DNA of 64,000 nt from Erpobdella octoculata. Taxonomy: Eukaryota > Annelida > Clitellata > Hirudinida > Erpobdellidae. A program made the position numbers and the translations under genes. This document shows positions 34,156 to 49,321 of this stretch, in pieces. Within the stretch, counting starts at the first letter, position 1. The number at the start of each line of letters is the position of its first letter. The notes under the pieces were generated by a model, which made no database searches, was not told where the DNA came from, and saw only the letters and a list, made by a program, of their open reading frames with translations. Location: assembly GCA_963978895.1 (NCBI GenBank), contig OZ022241.1, positions 26,702,073 to 26,766,072 of the forward strand. The letters run 5' to 3'.

Positions 34156-34717
34156 CTTTAAAATAATTTAAAGTGAGTTTAAATTTATATAAACTAACTT
34201 TTCTGGAAGAAAATGCTAGTGTGAAAATCACTATAATCACGTGGCATAATGGCAACCCAGTGAAGATACATACAGAATAACTCGAAATAACTAGTAATAA
34301 TTTCATATCAAATACAACATTTTTGGTTTTTGTTGTTGTTGTTGTTATAGTAATTATTTCAGCTAATTCAATATAACGTTTAAATTAACTAAAAAAATTA
34401 TGTAAAACAAGATAAAACTAAACATCTTTTTGTACGTTTGATTTTTTTGTTACACTAAATTTAGTAGAGTAAAGTTGGATATTACCGCCATCCTAAATTT
34501 TTTTTGTTGACTTTTAAAAAAATACGTTTGAGATTAAAACCAAGCAACACACCAATGTACTCATCATTTTTCTACACTACATATATACTTTGTTTTAAAT
34601 TTTTAAATTAATGTTTTTTGAAATATAGTAAATTGAGTGTTAGCCTCCACAGTGGGTTATTTTTGCTACTGATTGACTAAAAGTAGCTACCCCATTTTAT
34701 TGGACCGGGAGACTGAC
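34156..34717. other. host-gene intron 1
   Basis: AT-rich, with a short (GTT)n at 34328-34347. No other feature. Confidence 0.4.
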
Positions 34718-34832
34718 TTGCTTTGATATCTTCTGGTGTGGAGTCTGCCAGTGATCTTCTAGATGAAGAAGCCGCTCTTAATGACGATCGACTTTTTTCA
34801 TCAGCAGCAACAACTTTCAAAAACTCGTCACT
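34718..34832 (-). CDS. unrecognised host gene, first exon seen (upstream part unknown)
   Basis: 115 bp. The frame reads SDEFLKVVAADEKSRSSLRA and ASSSRRSLADSTPEDIKA and leaves in phase 1 at a GTCAGT donor, which exon 2 completes as Ser. The upstream border is doubtful: an in-frame TAG lies directly before AGTGACGAG and the preceding sequence is purine-rich, so a weak acceptor is assumed at 34833. The serine/arginine-rich sequence looks like a disordered, phosphorylatable linker. The tandem duplication begins 3 bp inside this exon. Confidence 0.5.
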
Positions 34833-35282
34833 CTATCTCTCATATTTTCCCCATTATATTTAGTTTTAAATATAATAAATGTAATTAACAGCAAAACGTT
34901 CACCTCACTACAATTTTTATAAAAGAGAACTTTATTTAATATTGATTATAAAAGCGAAAATAAACTTTTTGCTTAACAGAAGCTGACGGTTTGACAAAAT
35001 TAGCCACTCAACACTACTTCAAAGTTAGTAAACGTTATCAAACTTTTATATTTTCTTATAGAATGCAGAAATTGTGATTTCTTAAACCTGGCAAACACCA
35101 GATAATTTTAAAAATTATAATATAATTTATTGATTGATGACAATTACCTTTATGTTTTCACAAAATGACAGCTATAGCTATATTTAACTCATCTAAAGTG
35201 ATGTGGGAAATCGTTTTCAATTTGTCGTTTGTTCAATGCTCTGCATGTTCGTTTCAGAAAACATTGTAACTAGGGGGGCAAA

Positions 35283-35385
35283 TGTAATGCAATGCAATGT
35301 AATGTAATGTAATGTAATGTAATGTAATGTAATGTAATGTAATGTAATGTAATGTAATGTAATGTAATGTAATGTAATGTAATGC
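35283..35385. repeat. (AATGT)n pentanucleotide array, unit 1
   Basis: About 19 units starting with two AATGC variants. The same length is seen in unit 2 at 49884-49986. Confidence 0.95.
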
Positions 35386-36127
35386 AAGACTAAACCGGAA
35401 GGTACTGCAAGATTTTTAAATTCGATGAGTTTTTTTGGTAGGGGTGGGGGTGCTACATTTATTCATAAGCTTTTTTTTTACAATTGCCTTAACTGGTTTG
35501 AGACTGATTTTGAGTATCTTCAGTTTGTAGTCTTTATTTTCTATCATTAATAAATTCTTAAAGATATAAAAAAAGCTGCAGTCAGATAGTCAAAAAAACA
35601 TTTTTTTTGCGGCGGGCTTTTTTTCCCTTTTAAAACTTAAGCATGCCCCCCTTTCCCCGAGGCCAAATCGGAAAGCCTTGCAATTTTTCCAAATATGAGG
35701 GGTTTTTCTTTGGGTGGGGGTGAGGTGTGCTACATTTATTCATAAACTTTTTTTTACAATTGCTTTAAGTGGTTTGAGACTCAGTTTGACTATCTTCAGT
35801 TTGCAGTCTTTTTTTTTTAATTAATAAATTATAAAAGATTCCAAAAAAAACTGAAGACTAAAGATAGTCAAAAAAATGATTCTAGGACTGTTCATCAAAG
35901 GACGATTCATCAAAGGACTATTCATCAAGGACTATTCATCAAGGGACTATTCATCAAAGCACTATTCATCAAAGGACTATTCATCAAGAAGACGGTTCAT
36001 CATAAGGACTGTTAATCTAATGTCTATTCATCAAGCAGACTTTTCATCAAAAAAGGTTAAGAAAATTGTTTAAGATGTTATTTTCAACCATAATATGTTA
36101 CCAAAATGTAGAGTAATTTATATAAAA
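35386..36127. repeat. direct duplication of about 250 bp followed by a 14-15 bp minisatellite
   Basis: The stretch with GCTACATTTATTCATAA and GGTTTGAGACT occurs at about 35450-35640 and again at 35720-35880. Each copy is followed by an inverted copy of its CTTCAGTTTG part. From 35886 to 36050 follow nine or so degenerate units of GGACTATTCATCAAA. No coding role is supported; the open frame across it comes from the repeat. Confidence 0.7.
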
Positions 36128-37200
36128 CTAGCTGGGTTACCCGGCGTTGCCCGGGGAATTTAAAGGTTTTTTTATCGTTTTTCTCTCTGGCTCCCGTTTC
36201 CTTAACCGCTCGTTTGCCCGGGCATCTTTGCATCTATTGAAACATTTATGCAGATACTTTTGATTTTTAATTAAAAGAAATACAACAAACACATACAGTC
36301 ATTTTATTGCAAAGCTTTCTGATACACAATGTTTTTTGTTTTTCCATAAGGTGCATTAATAGTTATACTATTATACTTAAAATACATTAATAGTTATATT
36401 GATATACTCACTCACAATAAATTTTTCAATTTTCTTGTCTGTAAGCACAAAATAATATCTGTTAGAGGTTAGAGTGGTTAGATTGGTTAGAGTGGTTAGA
36501 CTGGTAGAGCGATAATGATAGCCTGACACACAACGACCGAAACAATTTACAATTTAATATATACACAACAATAATTAACAATTAAATAATATAAAAATAG
36601 TAGCCTAAGTAAATAATATAAGAATAGTAGCCTAAGTTTTTAAATTACTTTGATTTCGAGAAACCGAGACGATAAACAGCGAATGTAAACAAAACATAGC
36701 TCTGATACAATAGCGAGAATATTTGAAAAAATTAATTTTCTAAAACATTCAAAAACATTTGAACGATATACAGTAATTAAAAAAATAATAGTATAGTATA
36801 TAGTATATTATATATTACTTTTGATATATTGATATAATTGATATAAGTAAAATAATACTCACTTTTGATTTTGAGAAATCGCGACAACCAACAACGACGG
36901 AACAGAAGTCGAAAGCAACCCTAAGCTCGTTAAGCCGCGATATAATTGCATAGATAAAATATTTCTAAAAATTAATTTTCTAAAATTGCATAGATAAAAT
37001 ATTTCTAAAAATTAATTTTCTAAAATTGCATAGATAAAATATTTCTAAAAATTAATTTTCTAAAAACATTCAAAACAATTTTTTTAAATAAATGAGATTA
37101 TTTGTTAGGTGGTAAATGTTTATTATGTAAAATTTCGTGCAAATCCCTTCATTGGTTTTGGCGTTATTAATGAACATACGTTGCCTTTTATATATATAGA
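36128..37200 (-). mobile_element. non-autonomous Helitron, complete, unit 1
   Basis: Minus orientation. The 5' end TCTATATATATAAAAGGC is at 37200 (A outside). The 3' end is at 36128-36131, CTAG preceded by CCCCGGGCAACGCCGGGTAA with its hairpin (T outside). Inside are three tandem copies of a 40-bp unit containing ATTGCATAGATAAAATATTT (36949-37070). In unit 2 the same Helitron carries the THAP-bearing MITE. Confidence 0.85.
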
Positions 37201-37251
37201 TTTACAGCGCTACTGTGCTTGCATCCAAATATTTTATAATTTATAATAGAA

Positions 37252-37669
37252 CTAGCGGGGTAACCGGGGTTGCCCGGGGTTTTTAGAAGTGTTTCAATCG
37301 TTTTTCTTTCTCGCTCCCGTTTCTTTCCCCGCTTGCTCTTACGCTCCCGGTCGCTCTCTTTTCCCGCTCCCGGTCACTCTCTTTTCCCGCTCCCGGTCGC
37401 TCTCTTTTCCCGCTCCCGGTTGCCTTACCGCTCCCGATCGCTTTCCCGCTCCCGGTCACAGGACCAGAAAAACTAAATTTGACTGTCTTTGTAAACCGTA
37501 TATGTACACATTCACCAAAGGCCACAAACACATCAAAGTATCACGCATGCCCGCAGCACACTATGTCAAATCTAGCATCGATCGTTTAACACCAAGGGGC
37601 CACGCTTCAAAGACACTTATGCCTCGAGCAATCAACAGGTTTGTAGAAAACATGGTTGTCATACAGTAA
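37252..37669 (-). mobile_element. Helitron family 2 3' end with minisatellite, plus adjoining unknown frame
   Basis: CTAG at 37252-37255 (minus orientation) with the GCCCGGGG hairpin side, then an array of CGCTCCCGGTCGCTCTCTTT-like units to about 37460. On the plus strand an open frame runs from this array into 37470-37669, ending GHASKTLMPRAINRFVENMV and then VIQ. That second half has ordinary composition and may be a fragment of an unidentified element protein. I found no 5' Helitron end to the right. Confidence 0.6.
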
Positions 37670-38749
37670 AATATTTATATTAAAAGTTTCAGCTTGATTG
37701 AATAATGGCTAGTTTGTTAATTTTTATTCTCAATATTTGTCCGCAAGAAAGAAAGAAAGCAAGCAAAAACGGCTGTGAAGTTAATATAAAAATTTTGTTA
37801 GAAGCTTTTCTACTTTGCAGTCAGCAAACATAACAGCTTTTGTAAAACTTAATGCTTAAGGTAGTTTGTTTTTTGCTATGGAATAATTGGTGTAGGATAC
37901 CGGAAAGCTGGTCAAATACCTGATGCAAACGTATTTCAGGTTACCTCAATCGGGCGCGGAAAACGAAATAAATAATAGTTATCGGTTAAAAATTCTATTT
38001 TAATAACTATTTGTTTATACCAAGTTTTTTTTAATAAAATTATTGTTTCAACCATATTAATCTTATAAATATTAACATAAACAATGACCGCTCACAAATT
38101 TACCAGCAAAAAATTTTGTATAACCTTACGCGCAAAAAAATCAGTTTAACTTTAAATATTATGACATATATTGAGTTTTTGTTGAAATTTAAAAAAATGA
38201 TGTCATCTATGCTATATACCACAACGTTTATATGTTGAAGTTTCAAGAAAATTGCTTTTCTATGTATGACCTGAACTTGATTGAGTGCACTTTTGGAGTG
38301 TTGCCAATGATATTTTAAAAAAATACATTATTTTGGAAAAGCTAATGTAAAAAAATATGCATTTATGATGAAAGCTTTTTTTTACACAGAACACACTGAA
38401 GTACACCGAAACTCATCGTCACACCGACACAACACGTTATCAAGCAGATAGAAATCGTTACAAATTTTCAATGTGTTGAAAAGAGATGAGATGATGAAGG
38501 CTGGAGAAAAGACATAAGCATCATAAGTGAAATCATTAGTATAATAATCTCAACTGTCTTATAGTTGAAATAATTTGTTTGGTAAATATTTCTATTAGAA
38601 ATAAAAACTTTGTTTAATACTTAACTATTTAACAAGTAAAGGAAAAACGAGTTTTTTAACACAAATTGTAATTTCAAAAAACACAATATAAAAATACGAA
38701 AGATGTTCAAATTAATTTTTTTATTGAATCATGTATTGTCACCCAATAT
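37670..38749. other. AT-rich non-coding region, unit 1
   Basis: About 1.1 kb with no supported gene or repeat class. Confidence 0.4.
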
Positions 38750-38890
38750 AAATCTATGCTGAAAGTTTCAGCTTCCTAGCTAGTCAAAAACCTGGTTAAA
38801 TTTTACCTGCAAGATTTGCGTACAGAGAAAGCCACGCACACATAAACACATACACAAACACACACACACACCTACACAAACAGAAATTGT
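38750..38890. repeat. dispersed (CA)n-tailed repeat, unit 1
   Basis: Reverse-complement match to 27785-27890, sharing AAGATTTGCGTACAGAGAAA and the CA-rich tail. Possibly the end of a short interspersed element. Unit 2 copy at 53856-53996. Confidence 0.6.
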
Positions 38891-39029
38891 AGCCTAAATA
38901 AAAGTTTGTAAAAAGTTTGTAAAAATAGCACTTTTGCCATTTTTTGATAAAGTAATTTCTATTATGTGTCGATCGCCATTACCAAAGAAAAAAATTTGCA
39001 GCATTAAATAAATAATTTTATTTGTGATT

Positions 39030-39600
39030 TCATTTGTTTGCTTGTTTTTTATTACAACGCTTATATTAACTTGCAACGTTGTTTGTTTCATCGCAGAGTG
39101 CGAATAATCGCCGAGTGCGAATAAACACATCCACTAAAAAAGTTTTAATATTTAAAAATATACAATAACAAATAATAAAAATAATTTTTAGATTAAAGTA
39201 TACAAAAAACCAAACTGTTATCAATCAATAAATCCAATATCGTCATCACACAATATAAACAAGTTGTTATCTTTATAATACCTATAACGGCTATAACCTA
39301 CTATCGCCCAACGTTTTAAACTTCCAAACAAATCGTTTACCTCTAATAAAAATTGTAATATATACACTTAAATATTATTTTTAACATTTTAGTACATTAG
39401 TATAAATAATTTTTAAATTTTATTATTACAACGTTTATATTAACTTGCAACGTTGTCTGTTTGTCTATTTCATAGCCGAGTGCAAATAATCACATCGAGT
39501 GTGATTAAGCACATTGAGTGCGAATAAGCACCTCGAGTGCGAATAAGCACCTCGAGTGCGAATAAGCACCTCGAGTGCGAATAAGCACATCTGTTTTTAG
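39030..39600. repeat. paired repeats with a 20-bp CTCGAGTGCGAATAAGCACC array, unit 1
   Basis: The stretch TTATATTAACTTGCAACGTT occurs at about 39060 and again at 39430. Each copy leads into GAGTGCGAATAA units, which form a five-unit 20-bp array at 39480-39590. No coding potential. Confidence 0.75.
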
Positions 39601-39894
39601 ATTTAAAAAATTTAAACAATTAAAAAGCTAATATTTAGATTTATTTTTAAATTTACTAATCGCCATCGTAGTAATACATGAAATGATTAAAAGTGTAATT
39701 CATAATTCGTTGTCTTTCAATGAAATTAACAATGACACAATATAACGTAGATTTTTTATCATAGCGTTCAACTAAAGAATTAATTCGTTTTTAGATTTTA
39801 AAAAATGTAAACATTAAGAAAAAAATATAAATAATATTAAGATTTCTAAAAAAATCTCACACTAAAAAATAGAAAAAAATATATAGTGTAAAAA

Positions 39895-40200
39895 ATATTT
39901 TATAAAAACAACGCTCGTATACTTATACTAATGTACTTAAATGATAAAAATAATATTAAAATTTATATATTACAATTTTTTAAACTAAATTATTGGTTTT
40001 GAATATAAGAGCGTTGGGCGTTATCTATATAATGTTATTATTTTTTTTATTATCTACAATTGCCTAACGATTTAATCTTCAAAACGAATCGTTTAGTTAA
40101 AAAAATTGTAATATATACATTTTAATATTATTTTTATCATTTTAGTACATTAGTATACGAGCGTTGTTTTTATAAAAATATTTTTTATACTTTATATTTT
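39895..40200. mobile_element. palindromic MITE-like element, unit 1
   Basis: Arms of about 95 bp (39895-39990 and 40092-40195) are inverted copies, including ACAACGCTCGTATACTTATA and CATTAGTATACGAGCGTTGT. The roughly 100-bp centre also has an inverted AACGATTT/AAATCGTT-type pair. No target duplication was identified. Confidence 0.65.
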
Positions 40201-40916
40201 ATTTTGCACACACTGTTACTTTGATTTTTCACCAGATTGAGCGGGGAGGGCGTAATCGTCACATTTTTCCGAAAAAGCTTTTCATCATTTTTTCTTCAGA
40301 TCCATTATTTGTTTTATATAATGCGTTTTAAACAAAGATCTAACAGCAAATCAATGTTACTCATTATTCTCTCCTACATGACATAAATTCTGTTTCTGTT
40401 AATTCCAATTAGTGGTTCATTTTTCTTGTGCACTTTCTTGATTTTTCAAAGCTTTCAAAAGCTTGTAGGAATGCACGATAATATATTTAAATTTTACTTT
40501 GATGCTGATATATTATTATTTGCTGTTTTTACCAAGTATTAAAGTTATGGAAATGCTCGCGGCTATATAGTTATGTGGCTGTTTCATGTTTTTTTTTTCA
40601 TAATTGTTATGTTTTTAAAAACAGCCGTAAACATTACAAAAAGCATGTAAATAATTGTCAATAATAGTAGCAAAAATGTGAGATTCCTAATCAGAGCCAA
40701 GTCCTTAATTGAACATAATCTGCAAAATAAGTCATGTAATGTAAAAGTATCTCGGAAAATTTCCACTATCATATATTTATTTTTGCTTTTATCTGTTACA
40801 AGTGCTGGTGTAGAAAGTGCAAGTTTCGCTTTTGCATATGTGAAAACTATTCACAGAAGTACAACAACAGAAAATTGTCTCTATGCTTTTCTTCTAATGT
40901 TTGAACTCTATAATAA
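40201..40916. other. AT-rich non-coding region, unit 1
   Basis: Open frames on both strands near 40580-40929 lack family features and are probably chance. Position 40601 (T here, A at 55707 in unit 2) is one of the few substitutions between the units. Confidence 0.4.
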
Positions 40917-41094
40917 TCTATATATATAAAAATAAGATTATGTGTGTGTGTAAATAACTTATGCGTTGCTACACCATTCATCCGATTGTAATGAAATTTT
41001 TACACAAGCTTGAGAATCAATGGAGGAATGTTTTAGTAAAAAAAAATTAAAATCGGTCACAAAATGAGCAGAGCGGAGCGGGAGAGCCAGCGGG

Positions 41095-41098
<4 letters not shown>
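40917..41098 (+). mobile_element. Helitron 5' end fragment, unit 1
   Basis: Begins TCTATATATATAAAAATAAG with A outside, then a (GT)n and ATTCATCCGATTGTAATGAA. That arrangement is typical of the 5' region of Helitrons of this type. After about 140 bp it runs into GAGCGGGAGAGCCAGCGGGA and a (TA)n array, and no matching 3' end is found. Confidence 0.6.
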
Positions 41099-41348
<250 letters not shown>

Positions 41349-41549
41349 CCCGCTCGCTCTCCCGCTCGTGACGGTGTTTGTTGAGAAAATCCTGGTAAAT
41401 AGGAAATAATAGTGAACTATCAATTAAACTAATTTTTTGACTTAGTTAAACTTTGCTTTTAATTTAAAAAAGTAGTTAAGATATTAGTTGATAACTTTGT
41501 AGTTAACTTTTGCCCATAACTATTTGCGACAAAGATGTTTATAATGTTA

Positions 41550-41800
41550 CTAGCGGGGTAACCGGCATTGTCCGGGGGTTCTAGAAGTTTTTCTAATGCT
41601 TGTCTCTCTCGCTCCCGTTTCCTTCCCCGCTTGCTATCCGTTCCCGGTCCGTTGTTTGCTCCCGGTAGCTTTCCCGTTCCCGGTCACTTTCTCTTTCCCG
41701 CTTGCTCTTTCGAACTCGGTCGCTTTCCCTTTCCCGCTCGCTCTTTCACTCTCATTTGCTTTTCCGTTCCCGTTTGCTTTCCGTTCCCGTTTCCGCTCAT
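41550..41800 (-). mobile_element. Helitron family 2, 3'-end fragment, unit 1
   Basis: CTAG at 41550-41553 in minus orientation, then the hairpin region ACCGGCATTGTCCGGGGG and a decayed minisatellite of CCCGTTCCCGGTCGCTTT-like units. It ends in TGTATATGTAT repeats leading to the next (TA)n array. Confidence 0.7.
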
Positions 41801-41887
41801 TTATGTATGTGTATATGTATATGTAATATAATGTATGTATATATACGTATATACACACAGGTTGTAAGCTATTTAGAATATTGTTTT

Positions 41888-45013
<3,126 letters not shown>

Positions 45014-45278
45014 CATTGTTTTGATATGATACATAAGCTTCTTTGTCTGTTTCACATTTCTTAAAACTTTTGATGAATTTTATAAATTTAAATTATTATC
45101 TCTCGATTTAAATTAATATAATTTTTAAAGTATTTTTATTTTGATTTTATTATTATTATTTTATTTTTATTATTATTTTATTAATTATTTTCTGCTTAAT
45201 TTAACGTTCATCGTCCCGATTTTAATTATTATTATGTACTGTATGTATTAACTTTTAGTTACATTAAGACAATCAAAA
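45014..45278 (+). other. PLE 3' untranslated region, unit 1
   Basis: AT-rich region of TATTATTTTATT steps between the stop codon and the ribozyme. Confidence 0.6.
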
Positions 45279-45323
45279 CAACCCTGACGATGGCCGCAAT
45301 GGCTGAAACTTGCAAGTTGGTTG
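45279..45323 (+). ncRNA. hammerhead ribozyme of the PLE, unit 1
   Basis: Order on the plus strand: CAACC (45279-45283, stem I), CTGACGA (45284-45290, core), TGGCCGCAATGGCT (45291-45304, stem-loop II with GGCC pairing to GGCT), GAAA (45305-45308, core), ACTT/AAGT pairs around a GC loop (stem III), cleavage triplet GTT ending at 45318, then GGTTG (45319-45323), which pairs fully with CAACC. This is a minimal type I hammerhead with a four-pair stem III, the form known from Penelope-like elements. It would self-cleave the element's transcript after 45318. Confidence 0.88.
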
Positions 45324-45472
45324 CTAATAAAACGTTTGATTTTAGATTTAGTAAAAGTGTTTTCTCTCACTTAAAATATTTTAAGCGTTTAATTGACAAA
45401 ACCGTGTCTTCTAAATGGCGTGTATATTTCAACAGAGCATGTTTAAATGAACATTTAGTGCCGAAATACTGT

Positions 45473-45590
<118 letters not shown>

Positions 45591-45592
45591 TA

Positions 45593-45901
<309 letters not shown>

Positions 45902-47046
45902 GTGTTCAATATACAACAGTTCAATCAACAACACAATTCTCCGAAAAATCTTGATGACTCGAGATTCAGAAGTCCAATCAGAAAGAGCATAACGCCATTT
46001 TCTGCTAGCTGCTCGCGCGATAACTTGTCGCGGAATGTTTCCAAAACGACAGAAAGCGCTCGCTCTCCGATGTCAGCTAAGCTGGATAATCGACGACAGA
46101 GCTTCATCGAAACGATTTGCTCTCCAGATGACGTAAACCAAGAAACGTCGTCTGTCGTTGATAAGCTCAGATATAACACAAGTCTCGCAGCTGAGCTGGT
46201 CAAACGAAAGCTAAACAGAAACGGTGACGGGGTCAGGGCGGGTCAAGAAGTCACCGGAAATGTCGAGAGCAAGTCGTCTACCCCCTCTCATCATCACCAT
46301 CGTACGTCGTCTTCATTTTCCACCCCCTTACAGAACAGCCACCATAACTTTCCATCCACTTCAACGCCGGTTCATTCGTCTAGACTCGTGTCATCTGCCA
46401 GTGGTAGTGGCATGCCTCAGGATCCGAGGTCTCTTTCTTCGTCTTCTTCCGCCACTCAGTTTGTACATAAAAGCGTACCGTTCAATTTAAATAACCACAC
46501 GGACTCTCCCGCACGAACGTCAGACTACAAAACATCGTCGCACCACAGAACCTCTGACCCCGTCGTCATCGCCGAACACTCCACATCTTCCTCCTCGTTG
46601 TCTTCCGTTTCGTCGCTCGGCAATGTCGCGAGGCAACATACAGTCAGGGCACGCCCCTGCAAACGGCCGGGCTGCCCCTTCCTCAGACGGATAACTACAA
46701 TACGCCACACGAAAATCAAGAAACCAGACGCCGAAACCTTCCAAAGATATAAGTAAAAAAATTCCGATTGGCAGAATTTTAAAGAGACAGAAAATGAGAG
46801 ACTGTAAGATGACACCGGACGTCGGCTGCGACTGGGGCGAATGGTACGACGAGGTTTTCGAAACCATCTGTCAGATCGGCGAAGGCACCTAGGGCAGGTG
46901 TTCAAAGCCAAAGATAAGCAAACAGGAGAGCTGGTCGACCTGAAGAAAGTACCTCTCGAGAACGAAAAGGAAGGCTTTCCGATCACTGCCATCCGAGAGA
47001 TCAAGATCCTGAGGCAGCTGAACCACAAGAACATCGTCCGACTCAA
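45902..47046 (+). pseudogene. CDK12/13-like kinase fragment, frameshifted, unit 1
   Basis: The 5' part (45902-46756) is one open frame rich in Ser/Arg/His, like the disordered N-terminus of CDK12/13. From about 46736 the frame shifts and reads PKPSKDISKKIPIGRILKRQ, then [20 protein letters not shown]. The glycine loop is broken by a missing base at 46890-46892 (GT then TAG where GTYGQVF is expected). The next frame reads [40 protein letters not shown] and [11 protein letters not shown]. The PITAIRE helix identifies CDK12/13. The normally conserved Ala before the catalytic LK is Asp, and an Arg is Pro. A GTCAGC after 47046 could be an old splice donor. This is a dead copy of the kinase that phosphorylates the RNA polymerase II tail. 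Confidence 0.8.
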
Positions 47047-47124
47047 GGGTCAGCCACCGACAGATATAATTATTTTATTATCAACGATTCAAGTCATCCA
47101 AATCAGGCAACGAACGCGGTTTGT

Positions 47125-47347
47125 TGTAATTCTCGGTTTGGGCTCTCAAAAAAAAACTACTTTGTACAGTTTAAAATTTTATTAATTAAAACTAACAGAA
47201 AGAAAAAAGTATATGCGCAAGGAGTCAGTTCGAAAACAAATATTAGTTTTGGAAAAGTAATGGCCGCTATCAATCAACAACTCTCGAGCTTCACTAACTC
47301 ACAAACTAAAAATAGAAACAGGGATGTGCGCGCCGCCACTGGTTACA
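47125..47347 (-). mobile_element. 3' LTR of a Ty3/gypsy element, unit 1
   Basis: Read on the minus strand it runs from TGTAACCAGTGG (47347) to GAGAATTACA (47125), with TG...CA borders and a matching TGTAA/TTACA end pair, 223 bp. A polypurine tract GAGAGGGGGCAG lies just inside the element next to the LTR, where plus-strand priming would occur. The 5' LTR is outside the unit, so the target duplication cannot be tested. Confidence 0.65.
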
Positions 47348-49321
47348 GCACTGCCCCCTCTCAGCCATTACTCGTCTCGAGCAACTTCTTACAGCTCTGA
47401 ACCGTGGTACATGGCCAGGCGGTTGACATGGACGACCTTCATCCTTCCTTGACCTTTCCGTATCCGAAGATTACGTCATTGATCTTCTTGATAATGACGT
47501 ATGGACCCTCCCATTCTGGTTGCAATTTGGGCGACCGTCCTTTTCTTCTTTGAGGACTGTAGAACCATACGCAATAGTGTTTTGTAAACTTCCCACGATT
47601 TAATTGGCAGTCATAACGAGTCTTCATCTTATCGCTGGCTGTTCTCAATTTGTCCCTCACAATTGAATGCAACACATTAATCTTGGTTTGTAGACCGGAA
47701 GTGAATTCCGTCTTTGGCTCGTCAGATCTTCCTGGACTGCCAAAGAGAAGGTCGCAGGGTAGACGAAGGTTTGACCCAAATAACATTTCTCCTGGTGTGT
47801 GACCTGTGGTGGTGTGTGCACCTCCTCTATATGCTAAGAGAAACAGAGGAATATAACGATCCCAATCATCTTGTCGTTCACTCACAACTTTTTTTAGAAA
47901 CTCAATCAGGGTACGATTAAACCGTTCCACCATCCCATCTGATTGAGGGTGCAGGGGTGTGGTGCGAGTTTTGTGAATTCCAAGTAGTGTGCACATCTCT
48001 TGAAACAACATAGATTCAAAATTCCTCCCTTGATCGGAGTGAAGTTCCATCGGGGCACCATACCGGCTGATCCAATTTTGATCTAAAGCCTCGGCGACTG
48101 TAGCTGCTTCTTGATTAGGCAAAGCGTACACTTCAGGCCACTTTGAAAAATAATCCATGACTACGAGGATGTATTTTTTTCCATTTACTGATTCAGGAAA
48201 AGGGCCAGCAACATCAATTGCAATTCTTTCAAAAGGTGTTCCAACATTGTACTGTTGCATCTCCCCTTTTGTTTTCTTTTTAGGGCCTTTAGCTGCAGCA
48301 CACGTATCACATCTCCTGCACCAATTCTCAACGTAGTTCTTATAGTGTAACCAATAGAATCGTTGACGAATTTTATCTAAGGTCTTGTTGACTCCAAGAT
48401 GACCTCCAGATGTACCGGCATGCATTTCTTCAAGTACCTCAACAACCCTTGATTTTGGAATTATTATCTGAAGGTGATGTGATAGTCCGTTAACTGTTTC
48501 CCATATTCTTTTTAAAACTTCTTTGGCAATCGTTAGTGAATCCCACTGTGCCCAATAAGCTTTCGTTACAAGCCCTTCACTCGCAATTTGGGCCCAATCT
48601 GGTCTTTGTTTCTGCTGCATCCATTGTATTAGTGGTCTGATGTCATCATCTTTAAGTTGCTCTTTTCTCAAATTTTCATCGGTCCAACTATCTCGACCTT
48701 CTAATGCTATTCCAAAACATGTGTTGCTTTTGTCCTTCTCTTCTATATGGGAACAATGCCCACAGCCAATCTCACATGGTCGACGAGATAACAAATCTGC
48801 ATTCATATGCAACTGTCCTTTCCTATGTTCCACACTGAATTGATAAGTTTGCAATCGTTCAACCCACCTTGCCACCTGACCTTCTTGATTCTTGAAACTC
48901 AACAACCACTTGAGGGCAGCATGATCAGTTCGTAACAGGAAACGTTGACCATAGAGGTATTTATGGAAATGCTTGATGGCTTCAACAACTGCCAATAATT
49001 CTCGTCTAGTAACACAGTAGTTCCTTTCAGGCCTTGATAAGGTTCTGCTATAATAGGACAAAACTTTTTCAATTCCTGTTATCCTTTGTGACAATACTGC
49101 TCCAATGCCAGAATTGCTTGCATCAGTATCTAAAATAAACAATTCACCAGGAACAGGGTAACTTAATACTGGAGAAGAACTAATTGCTTCTTTCAGTTCA
49201 TCAAAAGCTTGTTGACGGAATACAGTCCAGTCAAAACAATGTCCTTTTCTTGTTAACTAGTGTAACTCTTTAGCGATGTTAGAAAAGTTTGCAACAAATC
49301 GTCTGTAATAAGTACATAATC
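47348..49321 (-). pseudogene. Ty3/gypsy pol: RT thumb, RNase H and integrase, truncated by the duplication junction, unit 1
   Basis: Minus-strand order: a short RT end (GLCTYYRRFVANFSNIAKEL), a stop at about 49258-49260, then RNase H with FILDTDASNSGIGAVLSQR, TRRELLAVVEAIKHF and LLRTDHAALKWLL. The integrase follows: an HHCC finger (HAGTSGGHLGVNKT with CRRCDTC) and the DDE triad in ERIAIDVAGPFP, LHSDQGRNFES and GMVERFNRTLIEF. A GPYVII block near the C-terminus precedes a frameshift at about 47450, after which the original end MKVVHVNRLAMYHGSEL is readable. Most of the RT is missing beyond 49321. The enzyme set would copy and integrate the retrotransposon; this copy is dead. Confidence 0.9.

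Noticed and set aside
40584..40929. Small hydrophobic frames on both strands
   Set aside because: They overlap each other in AT-rich sequence and lack splice or family evidence.
46520..47046. Minus-strand open frames of 115 and 173 codons
   Set aside because: Antisense of the CDK12/13-like fragment, whose plus-strand motifs are unmistakable.
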